From positions 25,298 through 70,963 of the forward strand of contig LUGL01000004.1 in NCBI GenBank assembly GCA_002796835.1: a DNA stretch of 45,666 bases. The letters run 5' to 3'. Numbering within the stretch: the first letter of the stretch is position 1; each line of letters begins with the position of its first letter. The position numbers were made by a program, and so were the translations under genes. The DNA is from Elainella saxicola E1 (GTDB taxonomy: Bacteria; Cyanobacteriota; Cyanobacteriia; Elainellales; Elainellaceae). Below, piece by piece: positions 27,378 through 35,539 of the stretch. Below the pieces are notes generated by a model. It was not told the DNA's origin. It saw only the letters and a list, made by a program, of their open reading frames with translations, and did no database searches.

Positions 27378-29885
27378 TTATTCAAAACAAGAACGTGCCC
27401 CTGGTTTATTGGTAAAGGCAGTTGTATTCGGTAAAAACTCAACTTGACCAATATTGCGAGTAGAGACTGTGCTGAGATCGCCAACTTCAAATAAGCCTGC
27501 TACACCGAGAATGCTGTTATTATCTAAACGAATTCCAGAAGGAACAGAATTGTTGTTAACTACAACGCAAATATCAGTGTTATTACTGCTGCTAGTTACG
27601 TCTATATCAGGACGACCACCTGTTTGATTATTCTCTGATCGGTTATCTTTGATGTCGGCAATGATGGTACCTCGATTGTTAGCATTCAGGTCGATTCCTT
27701 GATCGCCATTGCCAGTGATAATGTTGTTGCTAATTCCGTTGGAATTATTGTCTGCATCGGTAACATACTCCAGGAACGAAACGTTGTTAGAAGTTCCGCG
27801 AATGCCTGCTCCCCGGTTATTTTGAATTTGATTGCCGTCAATTCCAGCTTCTTGGGCAACAACTTCATTACCAATAATTCGAATGCCATCTCCACCATTT
27901 TCACTAATGGTATTGTTGCGAATATAGGCTTCTTGCGCTGCCGTTCCAGAACCATTCAGCACCCCGCCTTCCATCCGAATCCCGTCACTACCATTTTGGC
28001 TAATTGTGCTTTGTTCGATCGTGACTTCTTGCGAGCCTGAGTTGACTGCCTGGATTTGTACCCCTTGTGAGCCATTGTTGCGAATCGTACCATTTTGGAA
28101 ACTAACAACCTGGTTACCGAAATTCTCAGCGCTGAGCTGCAGACCTTGTTCATGGTTATTTTCGATCGTGCTACCGGTAATCGAAACGGTTTGGGAAGAA
28201 CCTTGTTGTTGAGTTATTTCGCCAGATGCTGCAATCTCAAGGCCGACACGGTTATTGCGCAACTGCTGCCGTTCCATCGTGACTTCTACGGAATCATTGA
28301 TGCTGTCTTGAATCAGAATCCCTTGCCCAGAACCAGCTCCGCCGGTTGAATTGACGATCGTATTGTCAAAGAGAATGACACTATCTGAAACATCTTCCAG
28401 AAAGATGCCTCGTCCAGCATTGCGAATCGTATTATCTCGCAACTCCACATCTGCGATATTCTGACCGATGATTCCATTTTCTGTCGCATTGCTTAGATGA
28501 AAACCGGCAAGGGTGGTGCGATCGCCCAACGTCACAAGATTTGTAGCTCCAGCCTCGCGGATGTTTGGAAAGCGTCCGTCATTGGAGAGCGGCAGACGCA
28601 CCAGAATCCCGTTGTTGAAATTCTCAGTGGGCGAAAAAGGCAGACGCACTGGACGACTTGGAAAACCAGGAAATGGCATACCGGCCAATACTTGCACCGG
28701 AGCCTGGGAAAGTACTTGCACGCGATTGGGAATGGTAAATGCCGGAATATCAGAATTATTGCCGCGATCGATATAAACGACATCGTTACCATCAGAACGA
28801 GTTGCATCAAGTGCTGCTTGCACTGATCCGAAAGGCCGTTCAAACGTGCCATCCCCACCTTTTCTCCCCAGTGTGACATGCTGGAAGCGATAAGGCCGCT
28901 CTTCTTCAGGGTTCATCAAAGGCCGTTCAGTTCGATCGGTTTGTGTATCTACTTCTTGCTCTTGATTGACAATGATGTTCGGATTCCGCACGGTCGGTTC
29001 ACCCAGACGGAGTGCAACCGTTTCTTGTTCAGGAGTTTGGGCACGAGGATGAATCCGGGGCCAAGTGACGCCCACAGAGACAGAGACATTCGTGCCAAAT
29101 AGGTCATCGTTCTGGATCGCGGCCCCAAGATGGAGATGGTCATTTGGATTTGCTTCCAGACGTAGTCGCCAACCAAAAGCGTCATCTGAATGGGCACCCC
29201 CATAGTAATAAACACCACCAAACGCCCGCAGATCCCCATCCTTCCAACGGGCAACCCTTGCACCGACTTCCGCATCAAATCCCCCCAAGGCACTTTCCCA
29301 CAGTTGGGTAGTTTGTCTTGTTCGCTCATTGGTCAACATTAGCTGATGCCCTTGAAAGCCAGTCGAAATCTGGTTGCCTGAGTCAAAAGTCTGCTCAGAG
29401 AGTAAGTTGCTCGTGTCTCCGATCGGCAGATATCCATTGATACGAAAATCAACGACTTCACCCAGACTCTCAAGTCCCACCCCTAATTGGTAAAAGCTAC
29501 TGTCATCTGTTTGACGATGATCGGCTGCGAGGTATCCCCCCCAAATCCGATCGTTCTGTTCATCGTAAATACGGTGACCTAGAGCTAAGCTCCCCCCCCA
29601 ATGACCACCATTATCAACACGGAGATCGCCTTCCAGAAAAGTGAGGTTTTCACCTGGGGTTTGCCTCAATGGAATGAACCCTTCGAGTTGAGTCACTCCA
29701 TCATATCCTCCGCCTGAGCTGTGATGGCTGACACCGAGGCGCGGACTGATACGGAGATCGGCAGCTGAGCCATTCGTACCTGAGATGGGCTGAGTCTGAT
29801 CAGATCCTGTAGTCTGTGCAGCGGCGGGGTGAATCGTTCCTGCACTGAGCAGCACGATCATCATGAGCAACTTTGAGCTTTTCAT
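27378..29885 (-). CDS. inverse-autotransporter-type outer membrane barrel with parallel beta-helix passenger
   Basis: 835 residues. Signal peptide at 1-23 (LLMMIVLLSAGTIHPAAAQ). Residues about 40-290 look like the inverse autotransporter (intimin/invasin-type) beta-barrel: alternating aromatic and Gly strands (LEGFIPLRQTP, WGGSLALGHRIYDEQNDRIWGGYLAADHR, GGFDAEVGARVARWKDG, FGGVYYYGGAH). After a Gln/Glu-rich linker, residues 335-380 (GGDGTFERPFGSVQAALDA) begin a right-handed parallel beta-helix. Its rungs, such as IRNNGSQGVQIQAVNSGSQEVTIEQSTISQNGSDGIRM, resemble PbH1 repeats. The passenger is expected to be C-terminal to the barrel and displayed at the cell surface. It is the first gene of a likely operon with the giant RTX gene 62 bp downstream. 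Ligand unknown. Confidence 0.87.
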   Translation of the reverse strand: MKSSKLLMMIVLLSAGTIHPAAAQTTGSDQTQPISGTNGSAADLRISPRLGVSHHSSGGGYDGVTQLEGFIPLRQTPGENLTFLEGDLRVDNGGHWGGSLALGHRIYDEQNDRIWGGYLAADHRQTDDSSFYQLGVGLESLGEVVDFRINGYLPIGDTSNLLSEQTFDSGNQISTGFQGHQLMLTNERTRQTTQLWESALGGFDAEVGARVARWKDGDLRAFGGVYYYGGAHSDDAFGWRLRLEANPNDHLHLGAAIQNDDLFGTNVSVSVGVTWPRIHPRAQTPEQETVALRLGEPTVRNPNIIVNQEQEVDTQTDRTERPLMNPEEERPYRFQHVTLGRKGGDGTFERPFGSVQAALDATRSDGNDVVYIDRGNNSDIPAFTIPNRVQVLSQAPVQVLAGMPFPGFPSRPVRLPFSPTENFNNGILVRLPLSNDGRFPNIREAGATNLVTLGDRTTLAGFHLSNATENGIIGQNIADVELRDNTIRNAGRGIFLEDVSDSVILFDNTIVNSTGGAGSGQGILIQDSINDSVEVTMERQQLRNNRVGLEIAASGEITQQQGSSQTVSITGSTIENNHEQGLQLSAENFGNQVVSFQNGTIRNNGSQGVQIQAVNSGSQEVTIEQSTISQNGSDGIRMEGGVLNGSGTAAQEAYIRNNTISENGGDGIRIIGNEVVAQEAGIDGNQIQNNRGAGIRGTSNNVSFLEYVTDADNNSNGISNNIITGNGDQGIDLNANNRGTIIADIKDNRSENNQTGGRPDIDVTSSSNNTDICVVVNNNSVPSGIRLDNNSILGVAGLFEVGDLSTVSTRNIGQVEFLPNTTAFTNKPGARSCFE

Positions 29886-29909
29886 ACTGGGGATTTTCGT
29901 GTCTGGGTG

Positions 29910-29927
29910 TATCTGTTAATACAGATA
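29910..29927. promoter_or_regulatory. 18-bp inverted repeat in the adhesin operon promoter
   Basis: TATCTGT and ACAGATA arms with a four-base centre, 25 bp upstream of the ATG at 29885. It could be an operator, overlap a -10 element, or form a leader hairpin. Confidence 0.45.
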
Positions 29928-29972
29928 GATCCAGTTTTCCCGGAGTTGGAAAAGTCTAACATCAGTGGTGCC

Positions 29973-30035
29973 GAGTTACCCAAGCATTTGTAGAGCTACT
30001 TAAGTATTTGTCAGGAGAGCTACTTAAGTATTTGT
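29973..30035. promoter_or_regulatory. three tandem 19-bp repeats upstream of the adhesin operon
   Basis: GAGCTACTTAAGTATTTGT occurs perfectly at 29993-30011 and 30017-30035, with a degenerate copy (GAGTTACCCAAGCATTTGT) at 29973-29991. Spacing is 20 and 24 bp, close to two helical turns. Each perfect copy contains the palindrome TACTTAAGTA. The array ends 88 bp upstream of the inverse autotransporter ATG, where an activator or repressor array would be expected. The binding factor is unknown. Confidence 0.6.
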
Positions 30036-30234
30036 AGAGAAATACACTTATTCCGAAACCTGGATTTTCACCTATCGTGGCAAAACCAATCAGAATGAGG
30101 TCAACGAGATGTTGAGACAGCAGGTAGGTGAACGCTTCAGAATTTAATTGTGTTAATCAGCGAGCAGCAAAAGCATTCACCCATCACGCTTTTATATTTT
30201 CTCCTGCATGTTCTATTTACAATGCAATAAGCGT

Positions 30235-30882
30235 TTATTGCGAGGCCTCTAGCGGTGGGCGCAAACAAAGATAAGTCAAGGGCCCGAATAAGGGAAAGAG
30301 AGCAACTGCCCAGAAGCGCCACGGGCTGTAAATGTTGCGTCGTGCCATGTCATCATCCAATAGCGGCGTGATCGGAAAGATGAGACACATCAAGCAGAAG
30401 TCTAACGAAATGAGATGAACAAAAGGTTGCGTTTGAAACTGCTGTACATAATCTCCCCAATTCCCTGCTATAACAGCATAACCAATCAGAGCGATCGCAC
30501 TAACTAACAGGGTTATCCCTGTCGATCGGCTATCAAGCAGTTGGAGCCACGGATCTTTTTTGCCATCAAAGGACTGGTTACGACGACGAAACAATAGGTA
30601 GGGCAACAAGCAAATCACGCCTGTAAAATTTGAGCCCGCGAAATAAGTCCAGGCCCGAAATTTTTGCATCCGCCCATCCGCAAACATCAGGCAAGCATAG
30701 ACCATTGGTAACACTCCCATTAAGCTGAAGAGGGCTGGAATGTATGCATTCAGATCGCCCCATTGCAGGGTCATCAACTTATGCCCGATATACCAGGTAT
30801 AAGTGCGATCGAGCGGGGCCAACCACAGAGTGTAAGCAACAAAGCTGATCCAGATGCCCCAAAGTACAGCTTGCCTGCCCAT
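30235..30882 (-). CDS. conserved multi-pass membrane protein
   Basis: 215 residues with about six hydrophobic segments (roughly 8-24, 45-66, 78-97, 118-138, 152-170, 187-206). Conserved-looking blocks are MGVLPMVYACLMFADGR, WLQLLDSRSTG, LISLDFCLMCLIFP and LLDDDMARRN. I recall similar proteins in cyanobacteria and plastid-bearing organisms, but no function. Start is ATG without a clear Shine-Dalgarno. It may share a divergent promoter region with the 31163 gene. Confidence 0.8.
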   Translation of the reverse strand: MGRQAVLWGIWISFVAYTLWLAPLDRTYTWYIGHKLMTLQWGDLNAYIPALFSLMGVLPMVYACLMFADGRMQKFRAWTYFAGSNFTGVICLLPYLLFRRRNQSFDGKKDPWLQLLDSRSTGITLLVSAIALIGYAVIAGNWGDYVQQFQTQPFVHLISLDFCLMCLIFPITPLLDDDMARRNIYSPWRFWAVALFPLFGPLTYLCLRPPLEASQ

Positions 30883-31162
30883 GAGAGGTGCTCTTTAACA
30901 TCTGTTTATCAGCTTCTAAGTCACTTGCTGAAAGAACCTCTATCCATAGAGTGGTATCCATTTAGCGAACATCACCAGCGAATGTCACAGGCGAACATGG
31001 CGATCGCTGTTACGCTCATAAGTAGCAGACGCAGAGATGGCTCCCATGCTGCCAAAGCGTTGCAAAAATGGCTTAACGCACTTGATGCAACAGCAACTTA
31101 CGACAATCTGGTTCTAACAGAAGCCCAAAGGCGATCGAAAAGGCGAAACAGGAGAAAAACGA

Positions 31163-31573
31163 ATGAAACCTATCTTCCAATGGAGCCAAGGTATTCTGTC
31201 ATTTACAGGCAGTTCGCTACTCATGACTACGATCGTACTGAGTGCTGTTCCACCGACGCAGGTTGGGCAATGCTCGGATACATCTATTCAGCAAATTAGT
31301 ACAAGGTTAGTGGATGGGCAGACTGGAGAGCCCATTCCTGGCAGTGGCACCAGCATTAACCTGACGAATGGCATCTACCTGGTGTCCTATGAAGAAATAC
31401 CGATGCTGAGTCAGGACAGCCAACCGGGGGATAAAGTCAAGCTTTGCCTGCTCTCCATTCCGCAAAATTGTCCTCCGGGAGACAATCGAGGTCGCATCTA
31501 TAGTTTGCTGAACTATCGCACGAACGGTTCGGTTGAGCTGCCGGATTCTGAACACTTTTGCGGTGGGGCATAG
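31163..31573 (+). CDS. secreted hypothetical protein, cysteine-containing
   Basis: 136 residues with a Sec-type signal peptide (residues 1 to about 36, ending near VGQC). The mature part has four Cys (QCSD, KLCLL, QNCPP, HFCGGA), probably forming disulfides outside the cytoplasm. It has a predicted beta-sandwich-like body (STRLVDGQTGEPIPGSGTSI, NGIYLVSYEEI, GRIYSLLNYRTNGSVELP). The strong Shine-Dalgarno GGAG about 8 bases before ATG supports this start. No function is known to me. A longer overlapping frame on the same strand was rejected in its favour. Confidence 0.75.
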   Translation: MKPIFQWSQGILSFTGSSLLMTTIVLSAVPPTQVGQCSDTSIQQISTRLVDGQTGEPIPGSGTSINLTNGIYLVSYEEIPMLSQDSQPGDKVKLCLLSIPQNCPPGDNRGRIYSLLNYRTNGSVELPDSEHFCGGA

Positions 31574-31743
31574 AGTGATGAAGCACAGGAGAGCGATCGG
31601 ACAAGGGTAGCGTTAGATTCTCGGCCTAGATGGCTTTGCTCAATTGAGTTCAATCGCTCCTGCACCAATGGGATTTTTTTAAAGTGACTAAGGAAACTGC
31701 TAAGCACTAAGATAAAGAAGGTGAAGCAAGAACGACGGCATTC

Positions 31744-32298
31744 ATGGACATTCAAGCGCTATTTGAACGAAGCACAGGCAAGTGGGTATCGCAGCGGACG
31801 AGCCATCATCTAGTAGAGAACCGATCGGAGAGTGCTCGATCGGATCTGATGGTTGAAGCATTGACGAAAGATGATCCTGCTGTAGTACAGCTTTGTCAGC
31901 AGCAAGGATTTGATCCAGACCTGGCCGTCAGTGGACTCAAAATGAGCTGGAAAAGCATTGTTGTCAGCAGTCCTAGCCCCCAAGTCGGCACCAGTTTGTT
32001 GGTGGCGATCGCTGATGCCGATCATCCGAACCAGGGCAATCTAGTTAGTCAGGTGAAAACGGGGCAACCCACGAAGGGGCGCTACAGCATGGGGGATGAT
32101 GAAGTACTGACGTTGATTACCGAAACTGACGCTCTCTATGCCGAAGAGCGGATTTGGTTTGCAGGCCCCAACTTTCGGCTCCGCACAGGGGTTGTGAAGC
32201 GATCGGGCGGGTTTGAAGTGGCTTCGTTCTGCTCTGAAATTCGTCTGGGCGATGTGCCATCAGCGGCTACGACCGGAACTGCAGAAGCGAAAAGCTAA
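31744..32298 (+). CDS. cpcS: phycobiliprotein lyase, CpcS/CpeS family
   Basis: 184 residues. Attaches a bilin (usually phycocyanobilin to Cys84-type sites of phycobiliproteins) in phycobilisome assembly. The lipocalin-like family signature is clear: FERSTGKWVSQRTSHHL at the N-terminus, SGLKMSWKS, GRYSMGDDEVLTLITETDALYAEERIWFAGPNFRLRTGVVKRSGGFEVASFCSEIR. Paralogues CpcS, CpcU and CpeS are hard to separate by eye, so the symbol marks the family. A rho-independent terminator follows the gene directly. Confidence 0.9.
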   Translation: MDIQALFERSTGKWVSQRTSHHLVENRSESARSDLMVEALTKDDPAVVQLCQQQGFDPDLAVSGLKMSWKSIVVSSPSPQVGTSLLVAIADADHPNQGNLVSQVKTGQPTKGRYSMGDDEVLTLITETDALYAEERIWFAGPNFRLRTGVVKRSGGFEVASFCSEIRLGDVPSAATTGTAEAKS

Positions 32299-32333
32299 AG
32301 GGCTGAATTTTAGAATTTAATTGATATCAGAAA

Positions 32334-32365
32334 GGACAGGAGATTGAGCTCTACCTGTCCCTTTT
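32334..32365 (+). terminator. terminator after cpcS
   Basis: GGACAGG (32334-32340) pairs with CCTGTCC (32354-32360), and the stem extends with A/T pairs. CTTTT follows. It lies about 35 bp past the cpcS stop. Confidence 0.72.
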
Positions 32366-32429
32366 GGTCAGACGCATGACTGAATTAAAATCGCTTCCGA
32401 AATTTTTTGGGCTTAGTTGGAGATAGTTG

Positions 32430-32449
32430 GGACACAGCATGCTGTGTCC
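32430..32449. repeat. 20-bp perfect palindrome, probable dispersed intergenic repeat
   Basis: GGACACAGCATGCTGTGTCC, perfect over 20 bp, between cpcS and gatB and flanked by TTG and GTAC. Similar G/C-rich palindromes followed by GTAC are, as I recall, scattered in cyanobacterial intergenic regions. There is no T-tract, so it is not a typical terminator. Confidence 0.55.
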
Positions 32450-32472
32450 GTACAGTAATTCCTTTACTTCGG

Positions 32473-33981
32473 TTAGCCTTCTAGTTTCTTTTGCAGGAGC
32501 TGGTTGGTCAGCTTTGGATCGGCTTTGCCGCCTGTTGCTTTCATCACTTGACCTACAAAGAAACCGAGCAGATTCTTCTTGCCGCTGCGATATTTCTCCA
32601 ATTCGCCCGGATTCGCCTCGATGACTTTGTCGATCGCCGCTTCGATCACTTTGGGATCGGAAATTTGCAGCAACCCTTTCTTTTCCACCAAGGCTTTGGC
32701 AGAGCCACCGTTGGCCAATAGTTCCGGCAAAATATCCTTGGCGATTTTGTTGCTGATCGTATTGGCTTCAATCAGCTGAATCATTTCAGCCAGCGAGTCG
32801 GGTTTGAGCGGAATATCCGTGATGCTGAGCTTCTCGTTATTTAGATGGCCACTAATGTCTCCCATGATCCAGTTGGCCGCTGGTTTGGCGCTGCCACCTG
32901 CTGCAATCACCGCTTCGAAATATTCGGCGATCGCCCGATCGTCTGTGAGTACTCTAGCATCGTAGGCGGATAGTCCCAGTTCGCTCTCATAACGGTGACG
33001 CTTTGCTGCAGGCAGTTCTGGCAGTTCGCCTTTCCAGGCTGTTAACTGGTCGGTTGAAACTTCGATCGGTCCCAAGTCTGGTTCGGGAAAGTAGCGATAA
33101 TCGCTGGAGCCTTCTTTGACCCGCATGGTGAATGTGCGTTGCGAGGCTTCATCCCATAGGCGCGTTTCCTGGACGATCCGTTCGCCCGATTCGATCGCTT
33201 CAATTTGCCGTTCAATTTCAAAGTCGATCGCTTTTTGAATGGCGCTGAAGGAGTTCATGTTTTTGATTTCTACCTTCGTGCCAAATTTTTCAGTGCCAAC
33301 GGGACGCACCGAGATATTCACGTCGCAGCGCAGCGAGCCTTCCTGCATGTTGCCATCGCTCACGCCTAAGTAGCGCATAATCCGCCGCAGCTCTTGAGCA
33401 TATTCCGCAGCTTCTTGGCCAGTCCGCAGATCTGGCTCCGAGACGATTTCGACCAGCGGCACGCCAGCCCGGTTATAGTCCACCAAGGAGTAAGCTGAAC
33501 CTGCCAGCCGATCGCTGCCCGCATGCACTAGCTTCCCGGCATCTTCTTCCATGTGCAGGCGCGTAATGCCAATTCGCTTCGTCTGGGCTTTACCCGATCC
33601 ATCCAGCAGGGGCTTGCCGCGTTCGTCGGTTAGCTCAATTTCTAGCCAACCATGTTCCGCGATCGGCAGATCGTACTGCGAGATCTGATAGTTTTTAGGC
33701 AGATCGGGATAAAAATACTGTTTGCGATCGAACTTGCTGTAGGGGGCAATCTGACAGTTCAAAGCCAACCCAGCCTTCACCGCATACTCCAACACCTTTT
33801 CGTTCAGAACGGGCAGCGTTCCCGGTAGACCCATGCAAACTGGATCGATGTTGGTATTGGGATCGGAGCCAAATTGGGTTGAGCTGTTGGAAAAGATTTT
33901 GGTTTCGGTACTGAGCTGACAGTGGGTTTCTAGACCAATGATTGCTTCGTATTTTGTCTTAGTTGGGGTTGCAGTGGTCAT
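32473..33981 (-). CDS. gatB: Asp/Glu-tRNA amidotransferase subunit B
   Basis: 502 residues, the usual length. GatB with GatA and GatC amidates Glu-tRNA(Gln) and Asp-tRNA(Asn) in organisms lacking a complete glutaminyl-tRNA synthetase set. Motifs: [99 protein letters not shown] and the C-terminal YqeY-like tail ([21 protein letters not shown]). gatA and gatC are not adjacent, as is common in cyanobacteria. Confidence 0.98.
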   Translation of the reverse strand: MTTATPTKTKYEAIIGLETHCQLSTETKIFSNSSTQFGSDPNTNIDPVCMGLPGTLPVLNEKVLEYAVKAGLALNCQIAPYSKFDRKQYFYPDLPKNYQISQYDLPIAEHGWLEIELTDERGKPLLDGSGKAQTKRIGITRLHMEEDAGKLVHAGSDRLAGSAYSLVDYNRAGVPLVEIVSEPDLRTGQEAAEYAQELRRIMRYLGVSDGNMQEGSLRCDVNISVRPVGTEKFGTKVEIKNMNSFSAIQKAIDFEIERQIEAIESGERIVQETRLWDEASQRTFTMRVKEGSSDYRYFPEPDLGPIEVSTDQLTAWKGELPELPAAKRHRYESELGLSAYDARVLTDDRAIAEYFEAVIAAGGSAKPAANWIMGDISGHLNNEKLSITDIPLKPDSLAEMIQLIEANTISNKIAKDILPELLANGGSAKALVEKKGLLQISDPKVIEAAIDKVIEANPGELEKYRSGKKNLLGFFVGQVMKATGGKADPKLTNQLLQKKLEG

Positions 33982-34079
33982 GGAACTTGGTTTTCGCGTC
34001 GATCGAATGGCTTTATTTTAGCGATAAGTCGGTTCAGTCAGGCGATCGGCTCCATTTTCGCCCTGATCCACTCTCGCCA

Positions 34080-34460
34080 TCATCCACTTGTACAGCCAGT
34101 TTGTTCATGTGGGTTAAGCAACAGCTCTCGCCGCCACAGACCGACCCGACAGACTGTTGGACAATATTGGCAGATCAAACTTTGCTGATAGGCATTTGGC
34201 AGAACTGCCATCACGTCATACTTTGCTACTGCCCGCGCAATTCGTTTGGCTTCTCGGATGGGGATTCCGGCGCGATTCAGACGCCGCCAGTAAACCCACA
34301 TCAACCGTTTTGCAATTAGCGTCATGGCGATCGATCGAGCTTCTTCAGGCGTAACACCTAGGGCTGTAAGCTCTCGCCAGTTGAACGCCAACACATTTTC
34401 AGCATGGATCGGTTCTGGCTGGGGCTGAAAGGGAGTTTTGATGAGAGTGTTGGTTTGCAT
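34080..34460 (-). CDS. hypothetical protein with duplicated helical motif
   Basis: 126 residues, not recognised. Two similar helical segments follow each other: NWRELTALGVTPEEARSIA (about residues 27-45) and YWRRLNRAGIPIREAKRIA (about 57-75), sharing W-R-x-L-x-x-x-G-[VI]-x-x-x-E-A-[RK]-x-I-A. The C-terminal third has three Cys (CQYCPTVC). It starts with ATG and is followed by about 100 bp to gatB. Codon use is like the neighbours. Probably a real but lineage-restricted gene. Confidence 0.6.
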   Translation of the reverse strand: MQTNTLIKTPFQPQPEPIHAENVLAFNWRELTALGVTPEEARSIAMTLIAKRLMWVYWRRLNRAGIPIREAKRIARAVAKYDVMAVLPNAYQQSLICQYCPTVCRVGLWRRELLLNPHEQTGCTSG

Positions 34461-34897
34461 AGGACAGGGGGCTTGGAGGACAACGGGGATTAATTCAGTC
34501 CTTCAACATATCGTTTTAAAATTCCTGTGACCTGCCAGTGATGTTGCGCACAGGGTGGCAATGATCTAATTCCATTAGCGCATGGATTAAGAGTAGCTGT
34601 CTGTAATTGATACCAGTCTTCATGAAATCGTTCAGTAAGATCCCTGAGATTTATTGCGATCTTGTTACATTGCTGGTCTCAGTGTCAAGCCAAATTTTGA
34701 AATCAGAAAACCGTCTCCAGGAAAGTTTAAACTTGTTAACATTTCAGGAGATAATAGGGGACTAGCTAGATTAGGTATCGGATTGACTCAATACCAGTGA
34801 GGTTGAGGCCAATCAGGGAGGTTAATCAGACCGATCGCTTGTCTAGTTTGTCCTTTTGAATCTATTCTTCCTGCTCGTTGGGGCTGAGTAACGCATT
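34461..34897. other. 437-bp divergent intergenic region
   Basis: Lies between the minus-strand hypothetical gene and ccmP on plus. An ATAATAGGGG segment (34751-34760) could be part of a promoter, and CTAGCTAG occurs near 34763. No gene or RNA was recognised. Confidence 0.4.
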
Positions 34898-35539
34898 TTG
34901 GGTATTGATCTCCGCAGCTACGTCTATCTCGACAGTTTGCAACCGCAACATGCGGCTTATTTGGGCACCCAAGCGCTTGGATTTTTGCCCTTGCCCGGTG
35001 ACTCTTCTCTGTGGATTGAAATTTCACCTGGCATTGAGATTAACCGACTGATGGATGTGGCTTTAAAGGCAGCAGTCGTACGTCCCGGCGTGTTGGTGAT
35101 TGAGCGGCTCTATGGCCTGTTGGAAGTGCATTCCAGTCGGCAAAGCGACACCCAGGCGGCAGGACGCGCCATCCTAGAGTCTCTTGGTACCACTCGGCAA
35201 AATAGCCTCAAGCCCCGGATTATTTCCAGCCAGATCATCCGTAATGTGGACGCGCATCATACGCAGTTGATCAACCGGACTCGCAGAGGCAATATGTTGC
35301 TAGCAGGGCAAACCCTCTATGTCTTTGAGGTAGAACCGGCAGCCTATGCAGCACTGGCAGCGAATGAAGCGGAGAAAGCGGCGTTGATTAATATTCTGCA
35401 TATTTCCGCAGTCGGCAGTTTTGGTCGCTTGTATTTGGGTGGACAGGAACGAGACATCATTGCTGCATCGCAGGCCGTATTGGGATCGATCGAAAGTGTG
35501 GCGGGTCGAGCAGACGGATTTAACGATCGGAATGAGTAA
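34898..35539 (+). CDS. ccmP: carboxysome shell protein CcmP (tandem BMC domains)
   Basis: 213 residues, the length of known CcmP. Two BMC-type halves (about 1-105 and 106-213) form a trimer that stacks into a gated double layer in the beta-carboxysome shell. Recognisable blocks: [79 protein letters not shown] and [24 protein letters not shown]. The frame is closed by TAA at 34889, so initiation must be the TTG at 34898 (or ATT 34895); TTG yields the family N-terminus. The stop codon overlaps the ATG of the pentapeptide gene by one base. Confidence 0.92.
   Translation: MGIDLRSYVYLDSLQPQHAAYLGTQALGFLPLPGDSSLWIEISPGIEINRLMDVALKAAVVRPGVLVIERLYGLLEVHSSRQSDTQAAGRAILESLGTTRQNSLKPRIISSQIIRNVDAHHTQLINRTRRGNMLLAGQTLYVFEVEPAAYAALAANEAEKAALINILHISAVGSFGRLYLGGQERDIIAASQAVLGSIESVAGRADGFNDRNE

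Larger units (their letters stand above)
29886..30234. other. 349-bp promoter region of the surface-protein operon
   Basis: Lies between the 3' end of the membrane-protein gene (30235) and the start of the inverse autotransporter gene, both on minus. Besides the inverted repeat and the tandem repeats listed separately I see no gene. Confidence 0.5.

Noticed and set aside
30763-31299. 178-codon frame on + overlapping both the membrane-protein gene and the secreted protein gene
   Set aside because: It overlaps two better supported genes on different frames, has no recognisable domain or signal, and its C-terminal part is the shifted reading of the 31163 gene.
34898-35539. Alternative call of CcmO or EutL for the tandem BMC protein
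   Set aside because: Length (213) and the blocks near the N-terminus and middle match CcmP better. CcmO is longer with more similar repeats, and no eut genes are present.
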